A DNA stretch of 37,185 nt from CAZQRW01 sp964596115 (GTDB lineage: Bacteria; Hydrothermota; UBA3072; B12-G15): contig CAZQRW010000013.1 in the NCBI GenBank assembly GCA_964596115.1, positions 1 to 37,185 of the forward strand. The letters run 5' to 3'. Made by a program: the position numbers and the translations under genes. Below are positions 1-6,854 of this stretch, in pieces; position 1 is the first letter of the stretch, and each line of letters opens with the position of its first letter. The notes beneath the pieces were generated by a model that searched no databases, was not told the origin of the DNA, and was given only the letters and a program-made list of their open reading frames with translations.

Positions 1-2
1 AT

Positions 3-1568
3 AAAAGACATACTAATGAGGTTGTTGAGGAATTAGCCAACCACTTTTACTTGAGCGGGGACAGGAAAAAGGCAGTGAAGTATAGTATTATTGCTGGTGA
101 CAGGGCAAGAGATGCCTATGCAAATAAGGATGCAATAAGGTTTTACACCCGGGCAATTGAAAGCCTGGATAAGACAATAAAAAATAGAGCAGTAAAGGAA
201 ATAGAATGCCTGAAAAAGAGAGCAGAGGTATTAAATCTGATAGGAGAAAATAAAAAGGCAATTTTAGACTTAAAGGATGCAATTAAAAAGTCAAAACTAA
301 TGGGTGATAAAAAAGAAGAAGCAGATTGCCTAATAGCATTGAGTAAGAGCTATTGTCATACAGCTCAGTATTATGAGGCAATAAAAAAGGCTGAAATTGC
401 ACTTGGGATTTATAAGGATTTGAATGATAAAAAGGGTAAAACAAATGGTCTAAATGACATTGGCGTTGCCCATTGGTATCTTAATGAATATCAAAAAGCA
501 CTGCAGTTTTCCAAAAAAGCATTAAAAATAGCAAAAGAGATAGAAGATCCTGAACTCATAGCAATGATTACAGGAAATATCAGTATCGTTTACTGGAGTA
601 TTGGAAAATATAGAAAGGCACTGGAAATCTATCAACATTCATTGAAAATTATAAAAGAAATAGGAAATCTTCAAATAGAAGGAAGGGCACTTAACAATAT
701 TGGTCTAATTTATGGCACACTTGGTAAATATGATAAGGCATTAGAATATTACAGAAGTTCGCTAAAGATAACAAAAAGGATTGGTGACTACGGATTGGAA
801 GCGAGTAACCTCAACAATACAGCCATCATCTATGGGACTCTTGGTAAATATGATAAGGCATTAGAATATTACAGAAGTTCATTAATGATAACAAAAAATA
901 CTGGAGACTATAAAGTGCAAGCAATGAGCCTTAACAACATCTGCGGTATATACTGTAACCGTGGTGATTATGATAAGGCATTGGAATTTTGCAAAAGATC
1001 TTTAAAGATAGCAAAAGATATCGGCGACCGTAAAACCGAGGGAGAAAGCATTATAAATACTGCTATTATATTTGCTGAAAAAAGAGATTTCTCAATCGCT
1101 GAAAAGTATTATAATAAAGCATACTCTATTGCCCAAAAAATCGACTCAAAGCCACTGCTTGCAGAAACCCTGCTTAGCCTTTCCTCACTTTTCTTAGAGA
1201 AGAATAACGATACTGAATCAAAGAATAAATTAAAACAAGCATTATCCATTATTCGTGAACTTGGTTCAAAAAAATTAAAGGCTTACGAACACTGTCTTTC
1301 CGCTCGACTTTACACAAAAGAGAAAAAGTGGCAAAAGGCAAAGTCTTCTTTTAAGAAATCAATATTAATCTTTAAGGAAATAAAAAATAAATTTGAACTT
1401 GCCAGGGTCTACTATTATCAAGGTCTAATGTTTAAGGAATTGGGTGATAAGACTAATGCCAGTAAGAATTTTATAAAAGCAAGGAAGATTTTTGAAAAGC
1501 TTGGTGCCAGGGGATGGATAGCAAAGATAAAAATATGTAGTCCTCTGGGGTTGATGCCTGACTTTTGA
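3..1568 (+). CDS. TPR-repeat protein, C-terminal part (5' end outside window)
   Basis: The reading frame is open from base 3, so the gene enters from the left edge; the first start-like codon, TTG at 51, is internal. The visible product is a run of about ten tetratricopeptide repeats of roughly 40 residues, with the usual Ala/Gly/Tyr pattern (for example NNIGLIYGTLGKYDKALEYY). TPR arrays act as protein-protein scaffolds. The opening residues (HFYLSGDRKKAVKYS, then AGDRARDAYANKDAIRFY) resemble the join between an AAA/STAND-type ATPase and its TPR tail in bacterial multidomain regulators or cyclases, so the missing N-terminus may be an ATPase, kinase or cyclase; this is inference. No signal peptide or membrane segment is visible. 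The last residues (SPLGLMPDF) do not look like TPR. Confidence 0.85.
   Translation, partial: KRHTNEVVEELANHFYLSGDRKKAVKYSIIAGDRARDAYANKDAIRFYTRAIESLDKTIKNRAVKEIECLKKRAEVLNLIGENKKAILDLKDAIKKSKLMGDKKEEADCLIALSKSYCHTAQYYEAIKKAEIALGIYKDLNDKKGKTNGLNDIGVAHWYLNEYQKALQFSKKALKIAKEIEDPELIAMITGNISIVYWSIGKYRKALEIYQHSLKIIKEIGNLQIEGRALNNIGLIYGTLGKYDKALEYYRSSLKITKRIGDYGLEASNLNNTAIIYGTLGKYDKALEYYRSSLMITKNTGDYKVQAMSLNNICGIYCNRGDYDKALEFCKRSLKIAKDIGDRKTEGESIINTAIIFAEKRDFSIAEKYYNKAYSIAQKIDSKPLLAETLLSLSSLFLEKNNDTESKNKLKQALSIIRELGSKKLKAYEHCLSARLYTKEKKWQKAKSSFKKSILIFKEIKNKFELARVYYYQGLMFKELGDKTNASKNFIKARKIFEKLGARGWIAKIKICSPLGLMPDF
720..880 (+). repeat. 120-bp tandem duplication inside the TPR gene
   Basis: Bases 720-760 and 840-880 are identical over 41 bp and lie exactly 120 bp (40 codons, one TPR) apart. 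Similarity continues on both sides, and a weaker copy follows near 961. Identity at silent positions suggests recent duplication or conversion of one TPR unit. Confidence 0.8.
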
Positions 1569-1632
1569 CACTTTATTATTCTTTTCTTTTTCTTTGTTCT
1601 TTTGTATAATTGGCTAAGGAATGAATATTTAA

Positions 1633-1689
1633 TTATACCCCCACTTTATACCGGGTAATTTCACGCATGGTTACCCTGTATTTTTCCAT
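1633..1689 (-). pseudogene. Truncated transposase N-terminus (ISNCY/IS1202-like), 18 codons
   Basis: On the minus strand an AAGGAGG box lies 5 nt before an ATG at 1689 that opens MEKYRVTMREITRYKVGV and stops at 1633. The Met-Arg-Glu-Ile-x-Arg-Tyr-Lys-Val string resembles the first residues of ISNCY/IS1202-type transposases, where it precedes a helix-turn-helix. Here the similarity ends after Tyr-Lys-Val and a stop follows two codons later, so only the start of the gene survives. The IS-end-like repeats at 1796-1845 lie upstream of it, as expected for a left end plus leader. The family assignment is from memory of such N-termini and is tentative; the other possibility is an unrelated chance small ORF. 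Confidence 0.45.
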
Positions 1690-1742
1690 GGTACCCTCCT
1701 TTTTTATAAGGGGATACCCTATTTTTTTATTTTCGCAAGACC

Positions 1743-1763
1743 TTGATTTTCTACGAAAATCAA
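1743..1763. repeat. Perfect 9-bp inverted repeat, 3-nt loop
   Basis: TTGATTTTC, TAC, GAAAATCAA forms a hairpin in the leader between the IS-end-like repeats and the truncated transposase start. It could be a structure that limits read-through into a transposase gene; no U-tract follows on either strand, so it is not called a terminator. Confidence 0.5.
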
Positions 1764-1795
1764 CACTTAATTCCTTCATTCCTACCTCCCATAAT

Positions 1796-1845
1796 GTGAC
1801 ATTTTTTTTGATAATATCTAGTGACATTTTTTTGTAATAATCACA
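1796..1845. repeat. Two tandem 25-bp units, probable IS end / transposase-binding sites
   Basis: Units at 1796-1820 and 1821-1845 both begin GTGACATTTTTTT and continue with a variant of TAATAATCACA. The second unit matches the unit at 5563-5587 at 24 of 25 positions and is bounded by GTGA and TCAC. Read on the minus strand the end would be TGTGATTATTAC followed by A-tract and TGTCAC, with an inner second site: the layout of an IS terminus with repeated transposase sites. The decayed transposase start lies on the inner side. Confidence 0.55.
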
Positions 1846-1859
1846 GGCAAATCGTAGTA

Positions 1860-1888
1860 TTGACAGAACGGATGAAAGGGTGTATAAT
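1860..1888 (+). promoter_or_regulatory. Sigma-70-type promoter, TTGACA-17-TATAAT
   Basis: TTGACA at 1860-1865 and TATAAT at 1883-1888 are both perfect consensus with 17-bp spacing. The -35 box begins 14 nt after the IS-end-like repeat. The promoter points at the orphan sorting tail (1913) and, beyond it, at the beta-helix gene at 2120, which has no other obvious promoter. Confidence 0.75.
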
Positions 1889-1912
1889 ATTTTTTAATCT
1901 ATCTATAAGGAA

Positions 1913-2101
1913 TTGAAACTTTACAATCTTGCAGGGCATTTGATAAAGACATTGGTGAACAGACATCAGAAAGCAGGTGGTTATAAAGCCAGGTGGGATG
2001 CTAAGGACAGAAAGGGTAAACTTCTGTCATCGGGGATATATTTTGTGAGATTAAAAGTTAGTGATTTTTCGCAGACCAGGAAATTGCTACTTTTAAGGTA
2101 G
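1913..2101 (+). pseudogene. Orphan C-terminal sorting tail (remnant of a secreted protein)
   Basis: The 62 codons from a TTG encode only a type IX secretion / FlgD-like C-terminal domain (KLYNLAGHLIKTLVN at the start, SSGIYFVRLKV near the end). The frame is closed by a stop at 1895-1897, so no passenger protein or signal peptide remains, and the TTG lacks a convincing ribosome-binding site. Such a tail is useful only at the end of an exported protein, hence the pseudogene call. It starts directly after a strong promoter, as if the body of an upstream secreted gene had been deleted. Its last 87 bp are identical to the end of the next gene. An assembly join cannot be excluded. Confidence 0.7.
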
Positions 2102-2108
2102 CGGAAGG
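2022..2108 (+). repeat. 87-bp perfect direct repeat, copy 1
   Basis: Identical base for base to 3786-3872. It covers the final 26 codons of the sorting tail, the stop codon and a few bases beyond. Sequence upstream of the block is clearly diverged between copies, which suggests gene conversion rather than a simple recent duplication. Confidence 0.9.
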
Positions 2109-2119
2109 GGAGTAATATT

Positions 2120-3865
2120 ATGAGAAAGTTTATAGAAGGAAGGCGAAAAACAAGTGTTTTTTTAATAATTTTATTCGGTATAATCCCTTATAATCATGCG
2201 AATGCTGCTATCTGGTATGTTTACCCTGAAAGTTATACGGGTGGCAACAACAGTGGAACCAGCCCTGAAAACGCTTTTCAGGGCTTTGTATCAATCAATG
2301 GGGATGCTATCCAACCCGGAGATACTTTAATTCTATTAGCAGATAAAGGTAACTTTACTAATGAAGTAATGATTATTGGTTATAAATCAGGGACTGCAGG
2401 TAATCCAATTTTAATAACTAATAATAACACAGGAATTCCTGTTATTGATAGTGGCTATATATTCTTAAAAAATGTAAGTTATTTTATATTTGATAGTATC
2501 ACGATTCAACATTCACCTTATTCTGCTATTAACATGGAGGATAGTGTATCTAACATTGTGATAAGAAATTGCGTCTTAACCACCTCTGGACAGGGAATTG
2601 GTATGGCGAGTTTAACGGGTAATAATAATTTAATCGAAAATTGCATAATTACTAATAATGAATATAACGGTATCGGTATAGATTCAAATGCTTGCAGTTC
2701 GGGCAATGAAACAATAATTCGGAACTGTATAATATCAGACAATGGCTATCACGGTATTGAACTCAATGGTAACTATTATATAATTGAAGGAAATATCGTT
2801 GAGAGAAATGGGAATTCTGTTATTGGTACAAGTGGAATTCATGTTTTTGCCTGGCCATATAGTAATAGAGGACTACATAATATAATAAGGTACAATTTTT
2901 GCAATGATAATATAGAAATTGTGGATACTACTGGTTTTGGGCCTGATGGAAATGGTATTCAATTAGACCAATACACAGGATTTAATCAAGTTTATTATAA
3001 TATCTGTTTAGATAATGACGGTGCGGGTATCAGTGTGTTGGATAGCAGAAGCAACGAGATTTATAACAATTCATTAGCTTCTAACTATGAAGATTCTGCT
3101 GGCGGACATGTCGGATTAAAATTTTTAGCAGAACTGGCAGTTGTATCTCTCTTAACGGATAGTAATTATCATTCAAAAAATAACATTATAAAAAATAATT
3201 TTATTTACGCACAAGATAGTATATTGGCTGTTGGAATAGATAATGAATCCATAACAGTAGGTGGTAATGTGTTTTCCCACAACCTATATTGGAACAAAGA
3301 TAATAATGATGTCTGGCAATGGGATACCACAACTGGAAATGACGACTCTACCTGGAACGATATTGCTTCTGCTTTAGACATCATTGAAGATCCCAACTGG
3401 ACAGTTCCGGATCCCGAGCAAGCTGAAGATTTCAAATTAAGTGATTATTCTGCTCTTTTCCAAAGAGGAGTAAATGTAGGACTAATCAGAGATTACGAAG
3501 GAAATCCAGTTTTGAATCCACCCTCAATTGGAGCTTACGAATACGAATCTAATGGTGTGGAAGTCTACGATCGAGATGCGCTACCCAAAAGATACAATCT
3601 TTATCAAAACTATCCCAACCCATTTACTTCATTGACTAATATTAAATACTCAATTAGAAAGCCAGGTTCGGTTGAACTTAATGTATACAATATTGTCGGT
3701 CAACTTGTAAAGACATTGGTAAATGAATCTCAGAAAGCAGGAAACTATTCGGTTACCTGGAATAGTAGAGATGATAAAAGTAGAGTTCTGTCATCGGGGA
3801 TATATTTTGTGAGATTAAAAGTTAGTGATTTTTCGCAGACCAGGAAATTGCTACTTTTAAGGTAG
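2120..3865 (+). CDS. Secreted parallel beta-helix protein with C-terminal sorting tail
   Basis: The 581-residue product starts with an N-terminal signal peptide (positive MRKFIEGRRK, then a hydrophobic stretch, cleavage near HANA-AIW about residue 30). Residues 60 to 400 show the short repeated turns of a right-handed parallel beta-helix (NNNLIENCIITNNEYNGIGI, IIRNCIISDNGYHGIEL), a fold shared by pectate lyases, other polysaccharide lyases and surface adhesins. The active-site type cannot be read by eye, so the substrate is unknown. Residues 488-581 form a type IX / FlgD-like sorting domain (YPNPF, then VELNVYNIVGQLVKTLVN, then SSGIYF), implying export and cell-surface attachment. A GGGGAG box precedes the ATG by 7 nt. 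Its likely promoter is at 1860. The last 87 bp are shared with the orphan tail upstream. Confidence 0.85.
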   Translation: MRKFIEGRRKTSVFLIILFGIIPYNHANAAIWYVYPESYTGGNNSGTSPENAFQGFVSINGDAIQPGDTLILLADKGNFTNEVMIIGYKSGTAGNPILITNNNTGIPVIDSGYIFLKNVSYFIFDSITIQHSPYSAINMEDSVSNIVIRNCVLTTSGQGIGMASLTGNNNLIENCIITNNEYNGIGIDSNACSSGNETIIRNCIISDNGYHGIELNGNYYIIEGNIVERNGNSVIGTSGIHVFAWPYSNRGLHNIIRYNFCNDNIEIVDTTGFGPDGNGIQLDQYTGFNQVYYNICLDNDGAGISVLDSRSNEIYNNSLASNYEDSAGGHVGLKFLAELAVVSLLTDSNYHSKNNIIKNNFIYAQDSILAVGIDNESITVGGNVFSHNLYWNKDNNDVWQWDTTTGNDDSTWNDIASALDIIEDPNWTVPDPEQAEDFKLSDYSALFQRGVNVGLIRDYEGNPVLNPPSIGAYEYESNGVEVYDRDALPKRYNLYQNYPNPFTSLTNIKYSIRKPGSVELNVYNIVGQLVKTLVNESQKAGNYSVTWNSRDDKSRVLSSGIYFVRLKVSDFSQTRKLLLLR

Positions 3866-3872
3866 CGGAAGG
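3786..3872 (+). repeat. 87-bp perfect direct repeat, copy 2
   Basis: Second copy of the block at 2022-2108, forming the 3' end of the beta-helix gene and its stop codon. Imperfect similarity continues past it (AGTAATA-type sequence and a TGAGA start context for the next gene). Confidence 0.9.
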
Positions 3873-3889
3873 AAAGTAATAATATTATT

Positions 3890-4822
3890 GTGAGATTTAT
3901 TTCTGTTTCTGTGGACCTATTTACCTTAATGCTCTTTTTTTCAGGCTGCTCTTCGCCTTTTTCACCTGAGGAAGAATTAAAGAACCTTCCCGGCAAAATA
4001 TACTTTACTTCCAGCAGAACTGGTGATTGTGAAATATATGTTATGAATCCCGATGGGACAGAAATAAAAAATCTCACAAATAGTCCTGATACCGATGACT
4101 GGCTCTGCACCGTTTCACCCGATGGAGAAAAAATTGCGTTTACGCGTGGGACATGGCGTGATTTTAATTCATTTGAGATATGGATAATGGACTCGGATGG
4201 CTCAAACTTGAAACAGTTAACCCACAATGATAAAGCTGATGGCCATCCAGATTTTTCTCCGGATGGTAAGAAGATAGTCTTTGTTTCATGGAGGGACGGA
4301 AACGAGGAAATATATACGATGAATGCAGATGGAAGCAATCAGAAAAGATTAACTAATAATCAAGTTAATGATAACGATCCGGATTGGTCTCCAGACGGTG
4401 CATGGATTGCCTTTAAATCTATAAGGGCATATTCAAATAAAAGTTCAGATAAGATGCTCGACCCCGATTACGAAATTTTTTTAATGGATACAACAGGGAA
4501 GAATGTTATAAGACTAACCAATGATAGGTATTCAGACCACGATCCGGACTGGTCCCCTGATGGGCAGAAAATTACTTTCTTGAGATGCATCGAGGGCGAA
4601 GGCTCAGATGTATGGATAATGAATTCTGATGGAAGCAACCAGGCCAAGCTAACAAATACTGGGGATAACTGGTACACATCCTGGCTGGAAGATGGTTCAA
4701 AGATAGCATTCTGCTCAATAAGGTCTGGTAATACAGATATCTGGATAATGAACTCCGATGGCTCAAATCCTTTGCAAGTTACATATAGTTATTTTACTGA
4801 TGAATATCCAGTGTGGAGGTAA
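3890..4822 (+). CDS. TolB-like six-bladed beta-propeller lipoprotein
   Basis: The GTG start at 3890 gives a 310-residue protein with a lipoprotein signal (LMLFFSGC, lipidated Cys20). From residue 35 there are six PD40/TolB-type blades, each with a Pro-Asp-Trp/Phe-Ser-Pro-Asp-Gly-x-x-Ile-x-Phe strand and an Ile-Trp/Tyr-x-Met-Asn-x-Asp-Gly-Ser-Asn turn. The last strand (TDEYPVWR) probably closes the ring with blade one. Related proteins are the TolB propeller and periplasmic or surface scaffolds; no enzymatic residues are evident. The gene starts 24 nt after the beta-helix gene and ends 4 nt before the next, so the three probably form one transcript. It is too short and too isolated from pal/tolA to call tolB. 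Confidence 0.85.
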   Translation: MRFISVSVDLFTLMLFFSGCSSPFSPEEELKNLPGKIYFTSSRTGDCEIYVMNPDGTEIKNLTNSPDTDDWLCTVSPDGEKIAFTRGTWRDFNSFEIWIMDSDGSNLKQLTHNDKADGHPDFSPDGKKIVFVSWRDGNEEIYTMNADGSNQKRLTNNQVNDNDPDWSPDGAWIAFKSIRAYSNKSSDKMLDPDYEIFLMDTTGKNVIRLTNDRYSDHDPDWSPDGQKITFLRCIEGEGSDVWIMNSDGSNQAKLTNTGDNWYTSWLEDGSKIAFCSIRSGNTDIWIMNSDGSNPLQVTYSYFTDEYPVWR

Positions 4823-4826
4823 AAAT

Positions 4827-5489
4827 ATGTGGGTATTATTCAATGCACTTATGATATGGTTTACGATACTAAATCCCGAACCGCATCACAGTTATTTAAG
4901 TCATCTGGGCAGTTTATCTCTGACTTCTAATTCTTTAGGATTATATGGAATTGACAAACGAAGTGTAGAACTTGGTACAGGGTTAAAAGTGTCTTTTGGC
5001 AGGTTCGGTGAACTGGGTTCTGGAGTAGCCGCTAACTTCTCTTTAAAATGCAGGTTATCTCAAAGAGATTTTGGAGAAATTTACATTACTGACCAATCCG
5101 ATGAAAAACAACCCTATGGTCTTACTTTTTTTGGTCTTGGTATAGGAAGATATTTTAAATGGAAGAATAAAGATTTCAGGACAAGATTTTCTTTTTCTTA
5201 TATGTATTATTACGAATTATCTGATAAATATACATTTGCAAATGTAAATGTAGAAATCCTTAAACCCTTCCACTGGGAAAAACATTTTCAACCCTATATT
5301 GGTTTACAGGGCGAAATAGGACGATGTGGTTTCCCGAAAAATATTTCTTCTGATGCCCTTATGGGATTCTCGCTAAAATTAATTTCGGGCATTAACTTTC
5401 AATACAAATGGTTCAATAGTTGCTTTTCTCTTGTTGTAAATCGTGGAAATTTTTCTCCAGCATTTTCTATCAGTTTCGTAAAAAGATAG
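4827..5489 (+). CDS. Hypothetical exported protein, probable outer-membrane beta-barrel
   Basis: ATG at 4827 is chosen because GGAGG lies 7 nt upstream and the preceding gene stops at 4822; an earlier in-frame ATG at 4758 lies inside that gene. The 220-residue product begins with a short hydrophobic segment (MWVLFNALMIWFTIL) that may be a signal peptide. The rest alternates polar and aromatic residues in short strands (TFFGLGIGRYFKW, RTRFSFSYMYYYEL, FQPYIGLQGEIGR), typical of a small outer-membrane barrel. The C-terminus is SISFVKR rather than a terminal aromatic. No family is recognised. It closes the three-gene group that starts at 2120. Confidence 0.65.
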   Translation: MWVLFNALMIWFTILNPEPHHSYLSHLGSLSLTSNSLGLYGIDKRSVELGTGLKVSFGRFGELGSGVAANFSLKCRLSQRDFGEIYITDQSDEKQPYGLTFFGLGIGRYFKWKNKDFRTRFSFSYMYYYELSDKYTFANVNVEILKPFHWEKHFQPYIGLQGEIGRCGFPKNISSDALMGFSLKLISGINFQYKWFNSCFSLVVNRGNFSPAFSISFVKR

Positions 5490-5562
5490 TATAACAAGAG
5501 ACATAAAAGAAAAGAAACAACACAGAGAACACAGAGAAAACATCAGACGACGATAGGGACGT

Positions 5563-5587
5563 GTGACATTTTTTTATAATAATCACA
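5563..5587. repeat. Solo copy of the 25-bp IS-end-like repeat
   Basis: Matches 1821-1845 at 24 of 25 positions: GTGACATTTTTTT, one changed base, then TAATAATCACA. It lies 15 nt before a TTGACA box, against 14 nt at the first site. No transposase gene remains beside it. The rest of the 168-bp spacer holds a CACAGAG-AA-CACAGAG near-tandem (5521-5536) and nothing else I recognise. Confidence 0.65.
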
Positions 5588-5602
5588 ACCCTGAATTTCT
5601 AA

Positions 5603-5630
5603 TTGACAAGATAACTTTTTCAATTAGAAT
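5603..5630 (+). promoter_or_regulatory. Sigma-70-type promoter, TTGACA-16-TAGAAT
   Basis: TTGACA at 5603-5608 and TAGAAT at 5625-5630 (one mismatch) with 16-bp spacing, followed 27 nt later by the ATG of the binding-protein gene behind an AGGAGGAGG ribosome-binding site. It is the only clear promoter seen before the long gene series at 5658-14239. Confidence 0.7.
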
Positions 5631-5657
5631 GATACAGAAACACTAAAAGGAGGAGGA

Positions 5658-6854
5658 ATGAGAAAATTCCTTTTAATATTGGGCTTTTTATCTTTGTTTT
5701 ATACTGGATGTTCAAAGGCAAAATCATCTGGTGCATTGACAATATGGGAGTCCTATAATGATGAAGAACATACATTATTTCTGAAGATTGTTCAAAATTT
5801 TGAAAAGGACACAGGGATAAAGGTTGAGGTTCAAAGAATCCCATTTTTTGGGATGGAAAGTAAGATTTTGACCGCCCTTGCCACAAGGTCTACTCCCGAT
5901 ATTGCAAGGATTGATCTTGGAATGGTGGCAAAACTTGCCACAAGGGACGGGGTAATGGAGATTAAAAATTTTGACACATCACACATCCTGCCTCAGGCAT
6001 TGAAATCTGTGGAGGTGAATGGAAAATTATATGGTATACCTGATCAGGTAAACTGCCTTGCTTTATTCTATAATAAAAAAATCTTCAGGGAAAAAGAAGT
6101 GGAAAAACCACCTGACGATTGGAAAGAATTTCTTTCTACAGCTCAAAAACTTACTGATACAAAAGAAAAGATATATGGATTCGGTATGAGAAGTTCTCTA
6201 TGGTGGTCATTGCCATTTTTCTATGGTTTTGGTGCGAAACTTATGTCAAGTGGTAGATTCTCACTCGATTCCCCTGAGGCGATAAGAGCATTAACATTTG
6301 AGAGAGATCTATATCTCAGATATAAAGTCGAAGCTGGGGCATGGAAACCAGGGGCAGTCGATCCAGATGTGGGCTTCCAAAATGGAAAATATGCTATGAT
6401 TTTTAACGGGCCCTGGAAAATTAAATCACTCCTTGAAACAAATATACCTTTTGGCGTGGCACTTCTCCCAAAGGGTAAATACGGAAGACCTTCACCTATA
6501 GGTGGAACAGATATGGTCATATTTAAGAATACAAAAATGTACGACAAAGCGATGAAGTTCCTGGAATATTTAACATCTGAGAATACTCAAACCCTATGGG
6601 CAAATGAGTTGGGTGAAATCCCAGTTAATGTGAAGAGTATGAATAAAATGGATTTAAATAAACATCCCTACCTTCGGATATTTAAAGAAGCCATTAAAGA
6701 AGTGGTATCGAGGCCTATAATACCTGATTATCAAGGGGTAGAAAATATAGTAAATCCAGAAATAGAAACTGCTCTTTCAGGCAAAAAAACACCGGAGGAG
6801 GCCTTAAAAGATGCTACAAGGAGAGTAAATGAGGAAATATTCAATACTCATTAG
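5658..6854 (+). CDS. ABC-type sugar-binding lipoprotein (extracellular solute-binding family 1)
   Basis: The 398-residue product has a lipoprotein signal (LSLFYTGC, Cys18) and then a MalE/UgpB-type binding protein: GALTIWESYNDEEH at the start, FEKDTGIKVEVQRIPF, ATRSTPDIARIDLG, LYGIPDQVNCLALFYNKKIF and GGTDMVIFKNTKM. These proteins capture oligosaccharides, often maltodextrin-like, and hand them to an ABC permease. Length is normal for the family. No permease or ATPase gene lies in the window, so its partner must be elsewhere. The start has a strong AGGAGGAGG site. The 3' end overlaps the next gene by 26 nt. Its position before CBM48-bearing genes suggests an alpha-glucan ligand, which is inference. 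Confidence 0.88.
   Translation: MRKFLLILGFLSLFYTGCSKAKSSGALTIWESYNDEEHTLFLKIVQNFEKDTGIKVEVQRIPFFGMESKILTALATRSTPDIARIDLGMVAKLATRDGVMEIKNFDTSHILPQALKSVEVNGKLYGIPDQVNCLALFYNKKIFREKEVEKPPDDWKEFLSTAQKLTDTKEKIYGFGMRSSLWWSLPFFYGFGAKLMSSGRFSLDSPEAIRALTFERDLYLRYKVEAGAWKPGAVDPDVGFQNGKYAMIFNGPWKIKSLLETNIPFGVALLPKGKYGRPSPIGGTDMVIFKNTKMYDKAMKFLEYLTSENTQTLWANELGEIPVNVKSMNKMDLNKHPYLRIFKEAIKEVVSRPIIPDYQGVENIVNPEIETALSGKKTPEEALKDATRRVNEEIFNTH

Noticed and set aside
1633..1827. 64-codon minus-strand frame opening at 1827
   Set aside because: The upstream part reads through the IS-end-like repeats. The only well-placed start is the ATG at 1689, so only the last 18 codons are reported, as a transposase remnant.
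1821..1845. CRP/FNR-type operator (GTGA and TCAC arms)
   Set aside because: The arms are about 17 nt apart, far more than the 6 nt of CRP sites or the 4 nt of FNR sites, and the unit is repeated in tandem with a worn second arm, which fits an IS end better.
3745..4338. 197-codon open frame on the minus strand
   Set aside because: It lies opposite the end of the beta-helix gene and the propeller lipoprotein. It mirrors the repeated propeller motifs and has no ribosome-binding site or recognisable domain.
5521..5536. CRISPR-like or REP-like repeat (CACAGAG-AA-CACAGAG)
   Set aside because: Only two short units occur, with no spacers or further copies in the window. No CRISPR array or cas gene is present.
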